NCBI RefSeq assembly: GCF_019565455.1 | Contig: NZ_CP067377.1 | Coordinates: 2,486,001 to 2,550,000, forward strand | From: Flavobacterium oreochromis | GTDB lineage: Bacteria; Bacteroidota; Bacteroidia; Flavobacteriales; Flavobacteriaceae | DNA: 64,000 nucleotides | Direction of reading: 5' to 3' | Part shown: piece after piece, positions 18,603-27,134 of the stretch | How positions within the stretch are numbered: the stretch's first letter is position 1 | How the letters are laid out: every line of letters starts with the position of its first letter | Translations under genes and position numbers: made by a program | The notes under the pieces: model-generated | What the model saw: the letters and a program-made list of their open reading frames with translations, nothing else | Told to the model about the DNA's origin: nothing | Databases searched by the model: none

Positions 18603-20558
18603 TTACCAAATAACTTTTTTAGTTTCATAATCACCATTTGTGTAAGTTACTTTAGTAATGATTACGCCATTTGTTTTTGTAAGTTATTAGTAAAGTTCTT
18701 AGTATTAAGAGCTGTTTGTTGTAAAAGAATTTTTCCTTGTACATCAGTTATTAAAATATCACTAAATTCTTTGTTTGATTTTAAAGTGATTTGATCGTTT
18801 TCTGTCAATACAGTTAATTGATCTTTTAATTCCATAGACTTACGTACTATTTCTGTATTTAAAGAAATAGTAGGAGCTACTAATTCTAGAGTGTACTGAT
18901 CTGTGTTAAGTTTAGAATAATCAATTGTAATATCTTCGTTTTTATTGAAATTGTCAGTATGAACTAAATTGTTTTTTTTGATCAAAAATGTAGATTGTAA
19001 TATCTTCATTTTCAAGTCCTTTTCTGTTAATAGTCCAGCTGCCTTCTTTGTTTTCAGTTACTAATTCTTTAGTGGCTACTTTTATAGAATTTTCTTTTGC
19101 GTAAGCAATTTTGTAGATTTGATTATCATGTTTCATTTCTACAATGTATGCGCCTTCTTTTAAGTCTTCTAATTTTTTACTACTCATTCTGCTGCTAGCT
19201 GAATTTTCATTAAAACCATAAATATTAGTAATTTCAAAGTTGGAGTTTTTATTTTTGGCAGCAATAACAGGGTGTAATTGTGATTTGTTGAATTCTAATG
19301 TAGTTTCTTGACTAGTTCTTTCTGAAAGCATAGCGCCCCAGTTGAGTAATCCTCCTGATCTGTTCGAGTTAAATTTAGCTATAGAAGCAATTAACCAAGG
19401 GAAAACACCTCCTGCGTGTCCAAAAGGACCTAGATTGGTAGCTGTAATTTTGTATTTAGATAAATCTAGGAAAGAATAGTATCCTCTTTGTACTTTTTCA
19501 GTTTTTAAAGCATTTAGGAAAGGAATTTCAGCATCTGCTGTAGTATAGGACATGGTTGTAGGTGTTGTATTATGGAAATCATATACATCACTTTTCTTTA
19601 AGAAATCTCTTAGTGGATTACTAGGGCTAGAAGCAATATTAATATATTGTTTAGTGAATAAAGTTTTCCATTTTAAAGGTCCCCAATCAAGTCCTCCTTC
19701 TTCTTCAAGAACGTGTTTTTTGTAAGTTTCTTGAAATTCTGGAGAAATCATTTCGGTAAAGTTTGTTTGATATTGTTTGTATCCTAAGCTGTGTGCTCCA
19801 TTTACAATATAGGCAATAAAAGCAGATGATGGATAATCTTCGTTGGCTAATACGCGATCTTCATACGTTGTTTTAGATAGATCGTATGGACCTGCTCCGG
19901 CATATACTTGTTTAAACTTAAAACGTTTGTATTTTTCAGTATTGTATTTTAATACTGCCATTGTTGAGTGTCCTCCTTGGGAGTAGCCAGAAAGAAAATA
20001 TTCGTTGTATCTTTTTACTCCTTTTTCGTTTAAGAATTTATCCGCAGCTGTAAGCATATCAATACTTGCAGAAGCTTCTGTTTTTGCATCAGCATAAGGA
20101 TGTACTCCTTCAGAATCGCCTAGTCCTAAGTAGTCAGGTGATACTACGTAATATCCGTTAAGAGCATAAAGCATATCAAGGATAAAGCCTCCTTCGCGTG
20201 TACTTTTTAAATTGGAAGGGACGTTTACTCTTTTGTCTGCTGTAGGGTGCTCTAGTAAAACAGTTGAAAGAGGATAGTCAACTTTAGGGAACATTACTAA
20301 ACCATGAGCTTTTACAAGTTTGTCATGGTGGTCTGTAGTCCAGTAGGTTACTTTGTATCCTTCTAATCCTTTAACAAGGAATTGAAAAAGTTTTGCTACA
20401 GCTGTTGGTAGCTTAATGTTTCCGAAACCAGCCATTCTTTGAAGTACTTGGGGGGCTGAATCGTCCATTTTTTTTTCTACACTAATCAAATCACCTGGTT
20501 GTTGTGAAAAGGTTGATAGTGAGAAAATTAAAGATAATACTAGTAAAGTTTTTCTCAT
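18603..20558 (-). CDS. Secreted alpha/beta-hydrolase (secretory lipase-like) with T9SS tail, frame disrupted
   Basis: Reconstructed length about 651 residues. A signal peptide (residues 1-19) precedes an alpha/beta-hydrolase domain with nucleophile elbow GYSQGG (S193) and PDYLGLGDS, as in secretory lipases. The C-terminal ~75 residues have the type IX secretion sorting-domain pattern (SNKEFSDILITDVQGK ... NGVIITKVTYTNGDYETKKVIW after frame repair). Breaks lie at T8 18972-18979 (one base extra or two missing) and T5 18674-18678. The product is probably exported through the outer membrane by T9SS and acts on lipids or esters outside the cell. It separates the mutase genes from the divIC-like gene. 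Confidence 0.85.
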
Positions 20559-20628
20559 AAAAAAAGGTTAAATTATTATTATTGGAAATGCAAATTTAAC
20601 CTTTTTTTAAAATACAATGGTAATATTT

Positions 20629-20958
20629 TTATTCTAATGTGTCATTTTCGAATTCTATAATGTATATATCTTCGTTTTCACGTTTCATATAGTATTTTTC
20701 GCGTGCATATTTTTCAATTTCATTAGAGCTTTTTAATTTTTTAATTTGTTCAAGATCTTTAGCTATTTCTTCTTTGTAATATGTCTTATTGTCTTCTAAC
20801 TCTTCGATTTCTTTATTTAGGACCTGATGATCTAGGTAAGAATAGTTGTCAAGAAAGAGCATCCATGTTAAAAAGAAAGCACTAACTAAAAAGTATTTAT
20901 TACTGATTATTTTGAACCAATATTTTCTTTTTAAGAAGTTTTTGAAGGATTGAAACAT
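20629..20958 (-). CDS. Septum formation initiator family protein (FtsB/DivIC-like)
   Basis: A 109-residue bitopic protein: a short basic cytoplasmic N-terminus, one membrane helix (about 22-38), then a coiled coil (about 45-90, KEIEELEDNKTYYKEEI) and the family's EKYAREKYYMKRENEDIYII ending. These proteins bridge early and late cell-division proteins at the septum. The gene follows udk by 46 bases on the same strand, a neighbourhood often seen in flavobacteria. Confidence 0.88.
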   Translation of the reverse strand: MFQSFKNFLKRKYWFKIISNKYFLVSAFFLTWMLFLDNYSYLDHQVLNKEIEELEDNKTYYKEEIAKDLEQIKKLKSSNEIEKYAREKYYMKRENEDIYIIEFENDTLE

Positions 20959-21004
20959 ATTCTACTAGAAAATCTTTTGATAGTGAATTAAAAAAGTAAT
21001 CGAA

Positions 21005-21613
21005 TTAAGAAATGCGTTGATTGATAACAGCTCTTACGACATCTATAGCGACAGTGTTGTATTTGTCATTTGGTATAATGATGTCTGCAAATGCTTTGGT
21101 AGGTTCAATGAATTGTTCGTGCATTGGTTTTAATGTTGTTTGATAGCGATTTAATACCTCTTCCATATCACGTCCTCTTTCTGCAATATCACGTTTTAAT
21201 CGTCTGATTAATCGTTCATCAGAGTCAGCGTGAACAAATATTTTGATATCAAACATATCACGAAGTTCAGGATTAGTGAGGATTAAAATTCCTTCAACGA
21301 TCATGACTTTACGGGGTAGTGTGTGTATGGTATCTCCGGTACGGTTGTGTTTTACAAAAGAGTAGACAGGTTGGTCAATTGCTTTTCCTTCTTTAAGATC
21401 TTTTAAGTGTTCAACTAATAGTGCAAAATCTATTGAGCGAGGGTGGTCAAAATTAATTTTTGTTCTTTCTTCTAAGCTTAAATCGCTTGTTTCTCTATAA
21501 TAATGATCTTGTGAAATGATACCTACTTCTGTTTCAGGTAATTCATTCATGATTTGATGAACTACGGTTGTCTTTCCTGAGCCTGTGCCTCCTGCAATAC
21601 CTATAATTAACAT
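21005..21613 (-). CDS. udk: Uridine kinase
   Basis: A 202-residue kinase with the P-loop GGTGSGKTT (8-16), the substrate-binding segment SQDHYYR (36-42), NFDHPRSID (55-63) and RRLKRDIAERGRD (about 134-146). It phosphorylates uridine and cytidine to UMP and CMP in pyrimidine salvage. Complete, with start at the ATG giving LIIGIAGG at the N-terminus. Likely cotranscribed with the divIC-like gene. Confidence 0.95.
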   Translation of the reverse strand: MLIIGIAGGTGSGKTTVVHQIMNELPETEVGIISQDHYYRETSDLSLEERTKINFDHPRSIDFALLVEHLKDLKEGKAIDQPVYSFVKHNRTGDTIHTLPRKVMIVEGILILTNPELRDMFDIKIFVHADSDERLIRRLKRDIAERGRDMEEVLNRYQTTLKPMHEQFIEPTKAFADIIIPNDKYNTVAIDVVRAVINQRIS

Positions 21614-21684
21614 ACTTTTGTGGAATTTAAAAATGCAAAAGTAGGATTTTTTGAAGTTCTATCAAATTTAGTTGGTAGAGATAA

Positions 21685-21717
21685 TAAAAAAACCTTTCTG
21701 TTTTAGAAAGGTTTTTA
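21685..21717 (-). terminator. Terminator of the tRNA-Pro pair
   Basis: Stem AAACCTTTCT/AGAAAGGTTT with T-tracts on both strands. On the minus strand it follows the second tRNA-Pro; on the plus strand nothing needs it. Confidence 0.8.
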
Positions 21718-21723
21718 ATTTCG

Positions 21724-21798
21724 TCGGGGTGGCAGGATTCGAACCTGCGACCTCCTGGTCCCAAACCAGGCGCGATGACCGGGCTACGCTACACCCCG
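21724..21798 (-). tRNA. tRNA-Pro (anticodon TGG)
   Basis: On the minus strand CGGGGTG pairs with CACCCCG, the anticodon loop reads TTTGGGA with TGG, and GGTTCGAATCC forms the T-arm. Discriminator base A; CCA is not encoded. Identical in sequence to the gene 28 bases upstream. Confidence 0.95.
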
Positions 21799-21825
21799 AG
21801 GGTTTTAAATTTTAATAAGCTTTCG

Positions 21826-21900
21826 TCGGGGTGGCAGGATTCGAACCTGCGACCTCCTGGTCCCAAACCAGGCGCGATGACCGGGCTACGCTACACCCCG
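21826..21900 (-). tRNA. tRNA-Pro (anticodon TGG), second copy
   Basis: Identical to the copy at 21724-21798: same acceptor stem, TGG anticodon and T-loop. The two are transcribed together on the minus strand and share the terminator at 21685-21717. Confidence 0.95.
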
Positions 21901-22113
21901 AAAGCGGCTGCAAATATAGAATTATTTATGGATAATTTGCAAGTTTTTTTAGGATATTTATTGAATATTGTTTTTTTTGTTTTTAAGTTTCTGATAGTTA
22001 GTTGTTTATTTTTTACTGTGTTTCATTTTTATGACCAAATAATAAATTTAATTAATGATATGGAGTTTTAATGTTAATTTTTGTAATAAGTAAAGGGGGC
22101 TAATGATAGAGAT

Positions 22114-22242
22114 ACTAAGACTATCCGAAAATATTTTATATGATATAACCTTTTTTTAATACGTTAAAAAGAAAAATGTTGTTACCAAGGTTTTTTGATC
22201 GTAAAATAACCCTAGTTTTTATATTTTTTTGATAGTCTTAGT
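22114..22242. repeat. 129-bp inverted-repeat element (MITE-like)
   Basis: ACTAAGACTATC at 22114-22125 is repeated inverted and exact at 22231-22242, and the match continues imperfectly inward for about 10 more bases. There is no ORF inside. No clear target duplication is seen. It could be a small non-autonomous element or simply a long hairpin downstream of tpiA. Confidence 0.5.
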
Positions 22243-22248
22243 TTTTTA

Positions 22249-22998
22249 TTATATTCCTTTTATAATAGCTATAAAATCAGTTGCAGATAAAGAAGCGCCT
22301 CCTATAAGACCTCCATCTACGTCAGGTTGAGAAAAGATTTCTTTTGCATTATCAGGTTTAACACTTCCTCCGTATAAGATAGATACATTTTCAGCAACTT
22401 CATTTCCATAACGTTCTAAAATTGTTTCACGGATGAATTGGTGCATTTCTTGTGCTTGTTCAGGTGTAGCGGTTTCTCCTGTGCCTATAGCCCAAACAGG
22501 TTCGTAAGCTAAGATTATGTTTTTCCAATCAGAAGCATTTAAATGAAATAAAGCATCTTTTAATTGGTATTCAACTACATTGAAATATTGTTTATCCTGA
22601 CGATCTTTTAATTCTTCACCAAAACAAAAAATAATTTTCATTTCATGTTTTAGTGCTGTATCTACTTTGCTAGCTAGTAAAGCATCTGTTTCATGAAAAT
22701 AAGCGCGACGTTCAGAGTGTCCTAAAATAACCGTTTGAATTCCGATACTTGTTAGCATATCCGCTGATATCTCTCCTGTAAAAGCACCACCTTCTGCTTG
22801 GTGCATATTTTGTGCAACTACTTCTATAGAAGTTTGATTGGTTTGTTGTACAGCTTGGGCTAGATTAATAAAAGTAGGGGCTATAATTATTTTAGCGTCT
22901 GTTTCTGGAAGATTGTTGATTAAGTCTGCTATTAATTCTTCAGTTTGCTTAGCATTTTTATTCATCTTCCAGTTACCAGCTACTATTTTTTGTCTCAT
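22249..22998 (-). CDS. tpiA: Triosephosphate isomerase
   Basis: A 249-residue complete enzyme: GNWKMNK (8-14, catalytic Lys), ILGHSERR (about 92-99, catalytic His), YEPVWAIGTG (about 166-175, catalytic Glu and start of loop 6) and YGGSVKPDN (phosphate-binding). It interconverts dihydroxyacetone phosphate and glyceraldehyde 3-phosphate. It follows TlpA-like, MauE-like and DUF1599 genes on the same strand, a conserved Bacteroidota arrangement. Confidence 0.97.
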   Translation of the reverse strand: MRQKIVAGNWKMNKNAKQTEELIADLINNLPETDAKIIIAPTFINLAQAVQQTNQTSIEVVAQNMHQAEGGAFTGEISADMLTSIGIQTVILGHSERRAYFHETDALLASKVDTALKHEMKIIFCFGEELKDRQDKQYFNVVEYQLKDALFHLNASDWKNIILAYEPVWAIGTGETATPEQAQEMHQFIRETILERYGNEVAENVSILYGGSVKPDNAKEIFSQPDVDGGLIGGASLSATDFIAIIKGI

Positions 22999-23084
22999 GT
23001 TATATTTTTTAGTATTTTAAAAAACAAAGATATGCCTTTTAAATAGGTTAAAAAGGGTTAAAAAACTTTTTGATCTTAATTTGT

Positions 23085-23579
23085 TTATAATGTTTTTAAA
23101 AGATTATTTATTTTTTCATTATCAGTTTCTATAGCTCTAAATAAAACTACTTTTCCTCTTTTGTCTAAAACGATGTATCTAGGAATCCAGTCTAGGTTTA
23201 CTGATTTGCCAAAATTACCTTTCATATTTTCTCCTACAAATAATTGATATCCCGTTAATTCGTGTTTTTTTATTCCTGTTTTCCAAGCTTCAGGAGTTTT
23301 GTCAAAAGAAATAAAAACGAATTTTGTATTGGGGTTTTCTGCTTCTAATTTTTTAAGATTAGGCATGTTTTTTATACAGTCACCGCACCATGAAGCCCAA
23401 AATTCTAAAACAATATTTTTTCCAATATTTTCAGAAATTATTTCTTTTAAAGAAATTTTATTGCCATCAATGTTGGTTAAAGAATAGTTGAGAGTTTCAT
23501 TAGAAAGTTGGGTGTCTTGTGCTTTCGAGCATGAAACGTTGAGTATTATAACGAGTATTAAAGTTATTATTTTTTTCAT
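23085..23579 (-). CDS. TlpA-family thioredoxin-like lipoprotein
   Basis: A 164-residue exported protein. The signal peptide ends in a lipobox (LNVSC, Cys17), so it is probably anchored to a membrane. The thioredoxin fold carries FWASWCGDC (about 64-72), a redox-active CxxC, and a cis-Pro segment WIPRYIVLD. It is likely to reduce or oxidise cysteines in the periplasm. The start codon lies 2 bases after the stop of the upstream MauE-like gene, which also carries a thioredoxin-like domain, so the two probably work as a pair. Confidence 0.88.
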   Translation of the reverse strand: MKKIITLILVIILNVSCSKAQDTQLSNETLNYSLTNIDGNKISLKEIISENIGKNIVLEFWASWCGDCIKNMPNLKKLEAENPNTKFVFISFDKTPEAWKTGIKKHELTGYQLFVGENMKGNFGKSVNLDWIPRYIVLDKRGKVVLFRAIETDNEKINNLLKTL

Positions 23580-23581
23580 AG

Positions 23582-24673
23582 TTATTTATTTAGTTGAGTA
23601 AAACTTTTATTGATTAATTCTTGATAATCTTTGGGGTTAAATTGGTTTTCGTTAATTCCAAAATAGTATTTGTATTCGTTTCCATTCCATAAATATTTTA
23701 CTCCAGGGGTGTCTTTTCCGGTGCCTAATAATTTCCAAAAAGGTATGATTTCTATGATTTTATAAGGATATTCAGCACCTGTTTCTTTGAAGAAATCAGG
23801 GATTTTTTCAGGCTCTTCATTCATGAAAAGAACTAGGATTTCAGGAAATTTTTTATTTATTCGTTTTAATTCTGTTAATTCTTTAGCTGCTTGACGGCAG
23901 TGATCGCAACCTGGAACGAAAAAGCATAACGTTTTACGTCCATTATCTATTTTTGAGAAAAATTGGGCATAGCCTGATTTCTTTTTAATAGGTTCATTTA
24001 TGATTTTTTCTTCTTCTGTTTTTTGTGTAGTTTTTATTACAGAATCTTTATTTGTCTTTTGGTAAATAATACTGTCTTTTTTGATGAATGAAGAATCGAT
24101 AGTAATTGTGTGAGTTGAATCTGTTTGAATATCAGTTGGTAAAGATAATTCGCTTCCTGATTTAATAGGGGCTAATATAAAGATTCCAATAATAGAAGCT
24201 AAACTTATTATACTTATTGGCCAAAACTTGTGAGTTTCTTCGTTGTTTTTTGGAAATATTGAAAGCAATATTATTAGAATAATAATAGCAACTATGTTTT
24301 TAATTATCGCTTCTATAGGTGTCATAGGGATTAGTTCGCCGAAACACCCACAATTACCTGAATTACCTCCATTTATAAAGGTTTCATAAGATAAATGTAT
24401 TATAAAAATAGCTAATAGAATAATGGTTGAAGGAATAATTATCTTTTTAAAATAATTGTTTTGTAGAATTAGTATTCCTAGTGCCATTTCTATTCCTATT
24501 AGGGTTCTTGAAAACCACGGTGCTATGGTTTCAGAAAACCCTAAGGGATATAACTGTTTTACTTCAAAAGTTGAAATAGCAAAATAAGGTGACGGGTACA
24601 TTTTTGCTATAGCTGATACAATGAACAGTAGAGCAATTATGATTCTTAATAGGATAATTAGATTCTTTTTCAT
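23582..24673 (-). CDS. MauE/DoxX-like membrane protein with thioredoxin-like domain
   Basis: A 363-residue protein with four to five predicted membrane helices in residues 5-165 in the MauE/DoxX pattern (BT_3928-type), including GNSGNCGCFGE (about 102-112), a cysteine motif shared by MauE relatives. A Ser/Thr/Lys-rich linker (about 170-235) leads to a C-terminal thioredoxin-like domain with CFFVPGCDHCRQ (about 252-263). It probably shuttles reducing equivalents across the membrane for the adjacent TlpA-like protein. No break in frame. Confidence 0.82.
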   Translation of the reverse strand: MKKNLIILLRIIIALLFIVSAIAKMYPSPYFAISTFEVKQLYPLGFSETIAPWFSRTLIGIEMALGILILQNNYFKKIIIPSTIILLAIFIIHLSYETFINGGNSGNCGCFGELIPMTPIEAIIKNIVAIIILIILLSIFPKNNEETHKFWPISIISLASIIGIFILAPIKSGSELSLPTDIQTDSTHTITIDSSFIKKDSIIYQKTNKDSVIKTTQKTEEEKIINEPIKKKSGYAQFFSKIDNGRKTLCFFVPGCDHCRQAAKELTELKRINKKFPEILVLFMNEEPEKIPDFFKETGAEYPYKIIEIIPFWKLLGTGKDTPGVKYLWNGNEYKYYFGINENQFNPKDYQELINKSFTQLNK

Positions 24674-24739
24674 TTTTTATTTAATTTGACGTATATATGA
24701 TATATGAAATGAATTTTCATGATCTTTATATAGTTGAAA

Positions 24740-25279
24740 TTATTTGCTTTCTAGAAGAATTAAAGCAAAAACAGAATAATTAATCATATCCTGATAATTT
24801 GCATCAATTCCTTCACTTACTAAGGTTTTTCCTTTATTGTCTTCAATTTGTTTTACTCTTAAAATTTTTTGTAAGATAAGATCTGTTAATGAACTTACTC
24901 GCATATCACGCCAAGCTTCACCATAATCATGGTTTTTAGCTTCCATAAGGTTTTTGGTTATATGAACTTTTTGATCATATAAAGTTACTGCTTCTTCTAT
25001 ATTTAAATCAGGTTGTGTTGCAATACCCTTCTCTAACTGAATTAAGGCCATGATAGAATAGTTTATGATGCCTATAAATTCAGATACTTCTCCTTCGTCT
25101 ATTTTTCTTACTTCATTTTCTTGAAGAGAACGGATACGTTGTGCTTTTATAAAAATTTGATCAGTTAGGGAGGGTAAACGTAAAATGCGCCAAGCACTAC
25201 CATAATCTTTCATTTTTTTAGTGTATAGATCACGGCAGTTGGTTATTATTGTATCGTATTGTTGAGAGGTATTACTCAT
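24740..25279 (-). CDS. DUF1599 (nucleotide-modification-associated) protein
   Basis: A 179-residue protein made of two tandem copies of the DUF1599 unit: YTKKMKDYGSAWRILRLPSL (about 18-37) and MEAKNHDYGEAWRDMRVSSL (about 112-131) align closely. The family is conserved in Bacteroidota beside folP and tpiA; the reaction is not known, although a link to nucleotide or base metabolism has been proposed by domain analysis. It is divergent from folP, with a shared 75-base intergenic region. Confidence 0.88.
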   Translation of the reverse strand: MSNTSQQYDTIITNCRDLYTKKMKDYGSAWRILRLPSLTDQIFIKAQRIRSLQENEVRKIDEGEVSEFIGIINYSIMALIQLEKGIATQPDLNIEEAVTLYDQKVHITKNLMEAKNHDYGEAWRDMRVSSLTDLILQKILRVKQIEDNKGKTLVSEGIDANYQDMINYSVFALILLESK

Positions 25280-25353
25280 TTGTATATTATATTTGTGTCA
25301 AATTTTTTTCAAAAATAGGGATTTTTAAATAAAATGCTGTTAATAAAATCTAA

Positions 25354-26175
25354 ATGGCTACGATAAACTGTAAAGGAAAACTTATTGATTTGACGGTTCC
25401 AAAAGTTATGGGAATCTTAAATATTACTCCAGATTCTTTTTATGATGGTGGTAAATTAAAGACAGATATTGCTGTTTTAGAGCAAGCAGAGAAAATGTTA
25501 CTTGAAGGAGCTACTTTTTTAGATATAGGAGGGCAATCAACTAGACCTAATGCAGAATTCTTATCTGCTGATAAAGAATTGAGTAGGCTAGAAGGTATCG
25601 TATCTCTTTTAGTTACTCAATTTCCAGATGTGTTATTATCTATTGATACTTTTCACAGTAAAGTAGCAAATGAATGTTTAGAATTAGGAGCTTCATTGAT
25701 TAATGATGTTTCAGCTGGTAGTTTAGATGGCAAAATGTTTGATGTTATAGCTAAGCATAAGGTACCTTATATTATGATGCACATGAGAGGAACTCCTAAA
25801 GAGATGCAACAAATGGTAAGTTATAATGATTTAGTAAAAGAAATGTTGTTTTATTTTTCGAAAAAAATAGCAAAAGCTAGAAGTTATGGTATTAATGATT
25901 TGATATTAGATCCTGGTTTTGGGTTTTCTAAAACGCTGGAACAAAATTTCGAGTTGTTATCAAAGATGGAGCTTTTGTCTATAACGGACTTGCCTATTCT
26001 TGTAGGGATTTCTAGAAAGTCAATGATTTATAGAGTGTTAGGTGCTAGTGCAAGCGAAGCGCTAAATGGAACCACTGTATTGAATACTATTGCATTAACT
26101 AAAGGAGCTGCTATTTTACGTGTGCATGATGTAAAAGAAGCGGTAGAAACTATTTGTTTGCAAGGGATGATGTAG
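25354..26175 (+). CDS. folP: Dihydropteroate synthase
   Basis: A 273-residue TIM-barrel enzyme of folate synthesis that joins p-aminobenzoate to pterin pyrophosphate. Signatures: MGILNITPDSFYDGG (about 19-33), GGQSTRPNA (about 60-68), NDVSAG (about 114), DPGFGFSKT (about 188-196) and ISRKS (about 220, SRK sulfonamide-site segment). Start ATG at 25354; complete. Confidence 0.96.
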   Translation: MATINCKGKLIDLTVPKVMGILNITPDSFYDGGKLKTDIAVLEQAEKMLLEGATFLDIGGQSTRPNAEFLSADKELSRLEGIVSLLVTQFPDVLLSIDTFHSKVANECLELGASLINDVSAGSLDGKMFDVIAKHKVPYIMMHMRGTPKEMQQMVSYNDLVKEMLFYFSKKIAKARSYGINDLILDPGFGFSKTLEQNFELLSKMELLSITDLPILVGISRKSMIYRVLGASASEALNGTTVLNTIALTKGAAILRVHDVKEAVETICLQGMM

Positions 26176-26181
26176 TAAGTA

Positions 26182-26230
26182 AAGGCTGTTTAAAAAAATA
26201 ATAAGATAGTATTTTGAACAGCCTTGTTTT
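26182..26230. terminator. Terminator between convergent folP and TPR genes
   Basis: AAGGCTGTT pairs with AACAGCCTT across a 25-base A/T-rich loop and is followed by TGTTTTTT on the plus strand. It lies between two converging genes. Confidence 0.65.
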
Positions 26231-26647
26231 TTAGTGACAATATTTTAATAATTCTTCTTCTTTAGCTTCTGATTTTTTTACATCTTCACATATTGAATTA
26301 ATTTCTCCTAATTTAATATTAGCTTTAGCTCTGTAATAGTTTAATAAATTTTCATTTGGTCCAATAGCTAAACCTTTTGTGCAAGCTTCAACACAATCTG
26401 TGTATTGTTTATTTTCAAAATATGCTTGTGCTAAATAATAATAGCTGCTTATTTGTTTTTTATTTGATGAAATTAACTTGTTTAAAGATTCTATAGCTTC
26501 AGTGTATTTTTTAGCATTTAATTTTTCTATTCCCTTGTCAAAAAGTTTTTCTTGTTCAGGGGTAAGAGCATTTTCCAATATTTCTTTATCCTGAGCGAAA
26601 GTTATAACGCTTGATAGAAAAGTAATAGCAAAGATTATTTTTTTCAT
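26231..26647 (-). CDS. Exported TPR protein
   Basis: A 138-residue protein with a signal peptide (about 1-18, cleavage after TFA) and about three tetratricopeptide repeats (AKKYTEAIESLNKLI, SYYYLAQAYFENKQYTDC, LLNYYRAKANIKLGE). Probably periplasmic and involved in protein contacts; no specific role is evident. It ends just before the terminator shared with folP. Confidence 0.82.
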   Translation of the reverse strand: MKKIIFAITFLSSVITFAQDKEILENALTPEQEKLFDKGIEKLNAKKYTEAIESLNKLISSNKKQISSYYYLAQAYFENKQYTDCVEACTKGLAIGPNENLLNYYRAKANIKLGEINSICEDVKKSEAKEEELLKYCH

Positions 26648-26708
26648 ATTAGTAGGTTTTATGAATCAAATTTAATCAAATGATTTGTTTTAGAAAAATA
26701 TTGTTTTA

Positions 26709-27122
26709 TTATTCAGTCATTGTGGTTGTAAATAATTGAGCTATTTGTGGGATGCTGTCTGGGGCTACAGGACGGCCATTTTTTACTGCTACACCTGTTA
26801 CTTTAGCTGATACAATTAGTTTGTTGTCAGATAGTCGAATAATGTTTTGATGAAAGATAACTTTTAGATTTCCTTCTTTTTCAGCACTTACTTCTACTTT
26901 GAAAGCATCTCTACTAACAAGTGAGTTTTTGAAATTAATTTCAATGTTTTTTACAACTAATAAGATATTGTTTTGAGCAAATTCAACAAAATCTACTCCA
27001 TGATGATGTAAAAATTGATGGCGTGCATGTTCTAAGTAATTTTGATAAACAGAGTTGTTTACAATTCCTTGTACGTCTAATTCGTAATTACGAACAGATA
27101 GTTCAATAAAGAATTTTTCCAT
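26709..27122 (-). CDS. Acyl-CoA thioesterase (4-hydroxybenzoyl-CoA thioesterase type)
   Basis: A 137-residue single hot-dog domain. The N-terminal VQGIVNNSVYQNYLEHARHQFL holds the family motif in which an acid after VNN or Y usually is Asp; here the position corresponding to D/H17 of the Pseudomonas enzyme appears as Gln/Gly in DVQGIVNN, so catalytic detail is uncertain. It would hydrolyse an acyl-CoA thioester. It lies 12 bases downstream of the ABC exporter gene and is likely in the same transcript. Confidence 0.82.
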   Translation of the reverse strand: MEKFFIELSVRNYELDVQGIVNNSVYQNYLEHARHQFLHHHGVDFVEFAQNNILLVVKNIEINFKNSLVSRDAFKVEVSAEKEGNLKVIFHQNIIRLSDNKLIVSAKVTGVAVKNGRPVAPDSIPQIAQLFTTTMTE

Positions 27123-27134
27123 TTTTTATATAAT

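Noticed and set aside
21775..22071. A 98-codon plus-strand frame
   Set aside because: Its first third is the antisense of a tRNA-Pro gene and the rest is low-complexity hydrophobic sequence without a ribosome-binding context.
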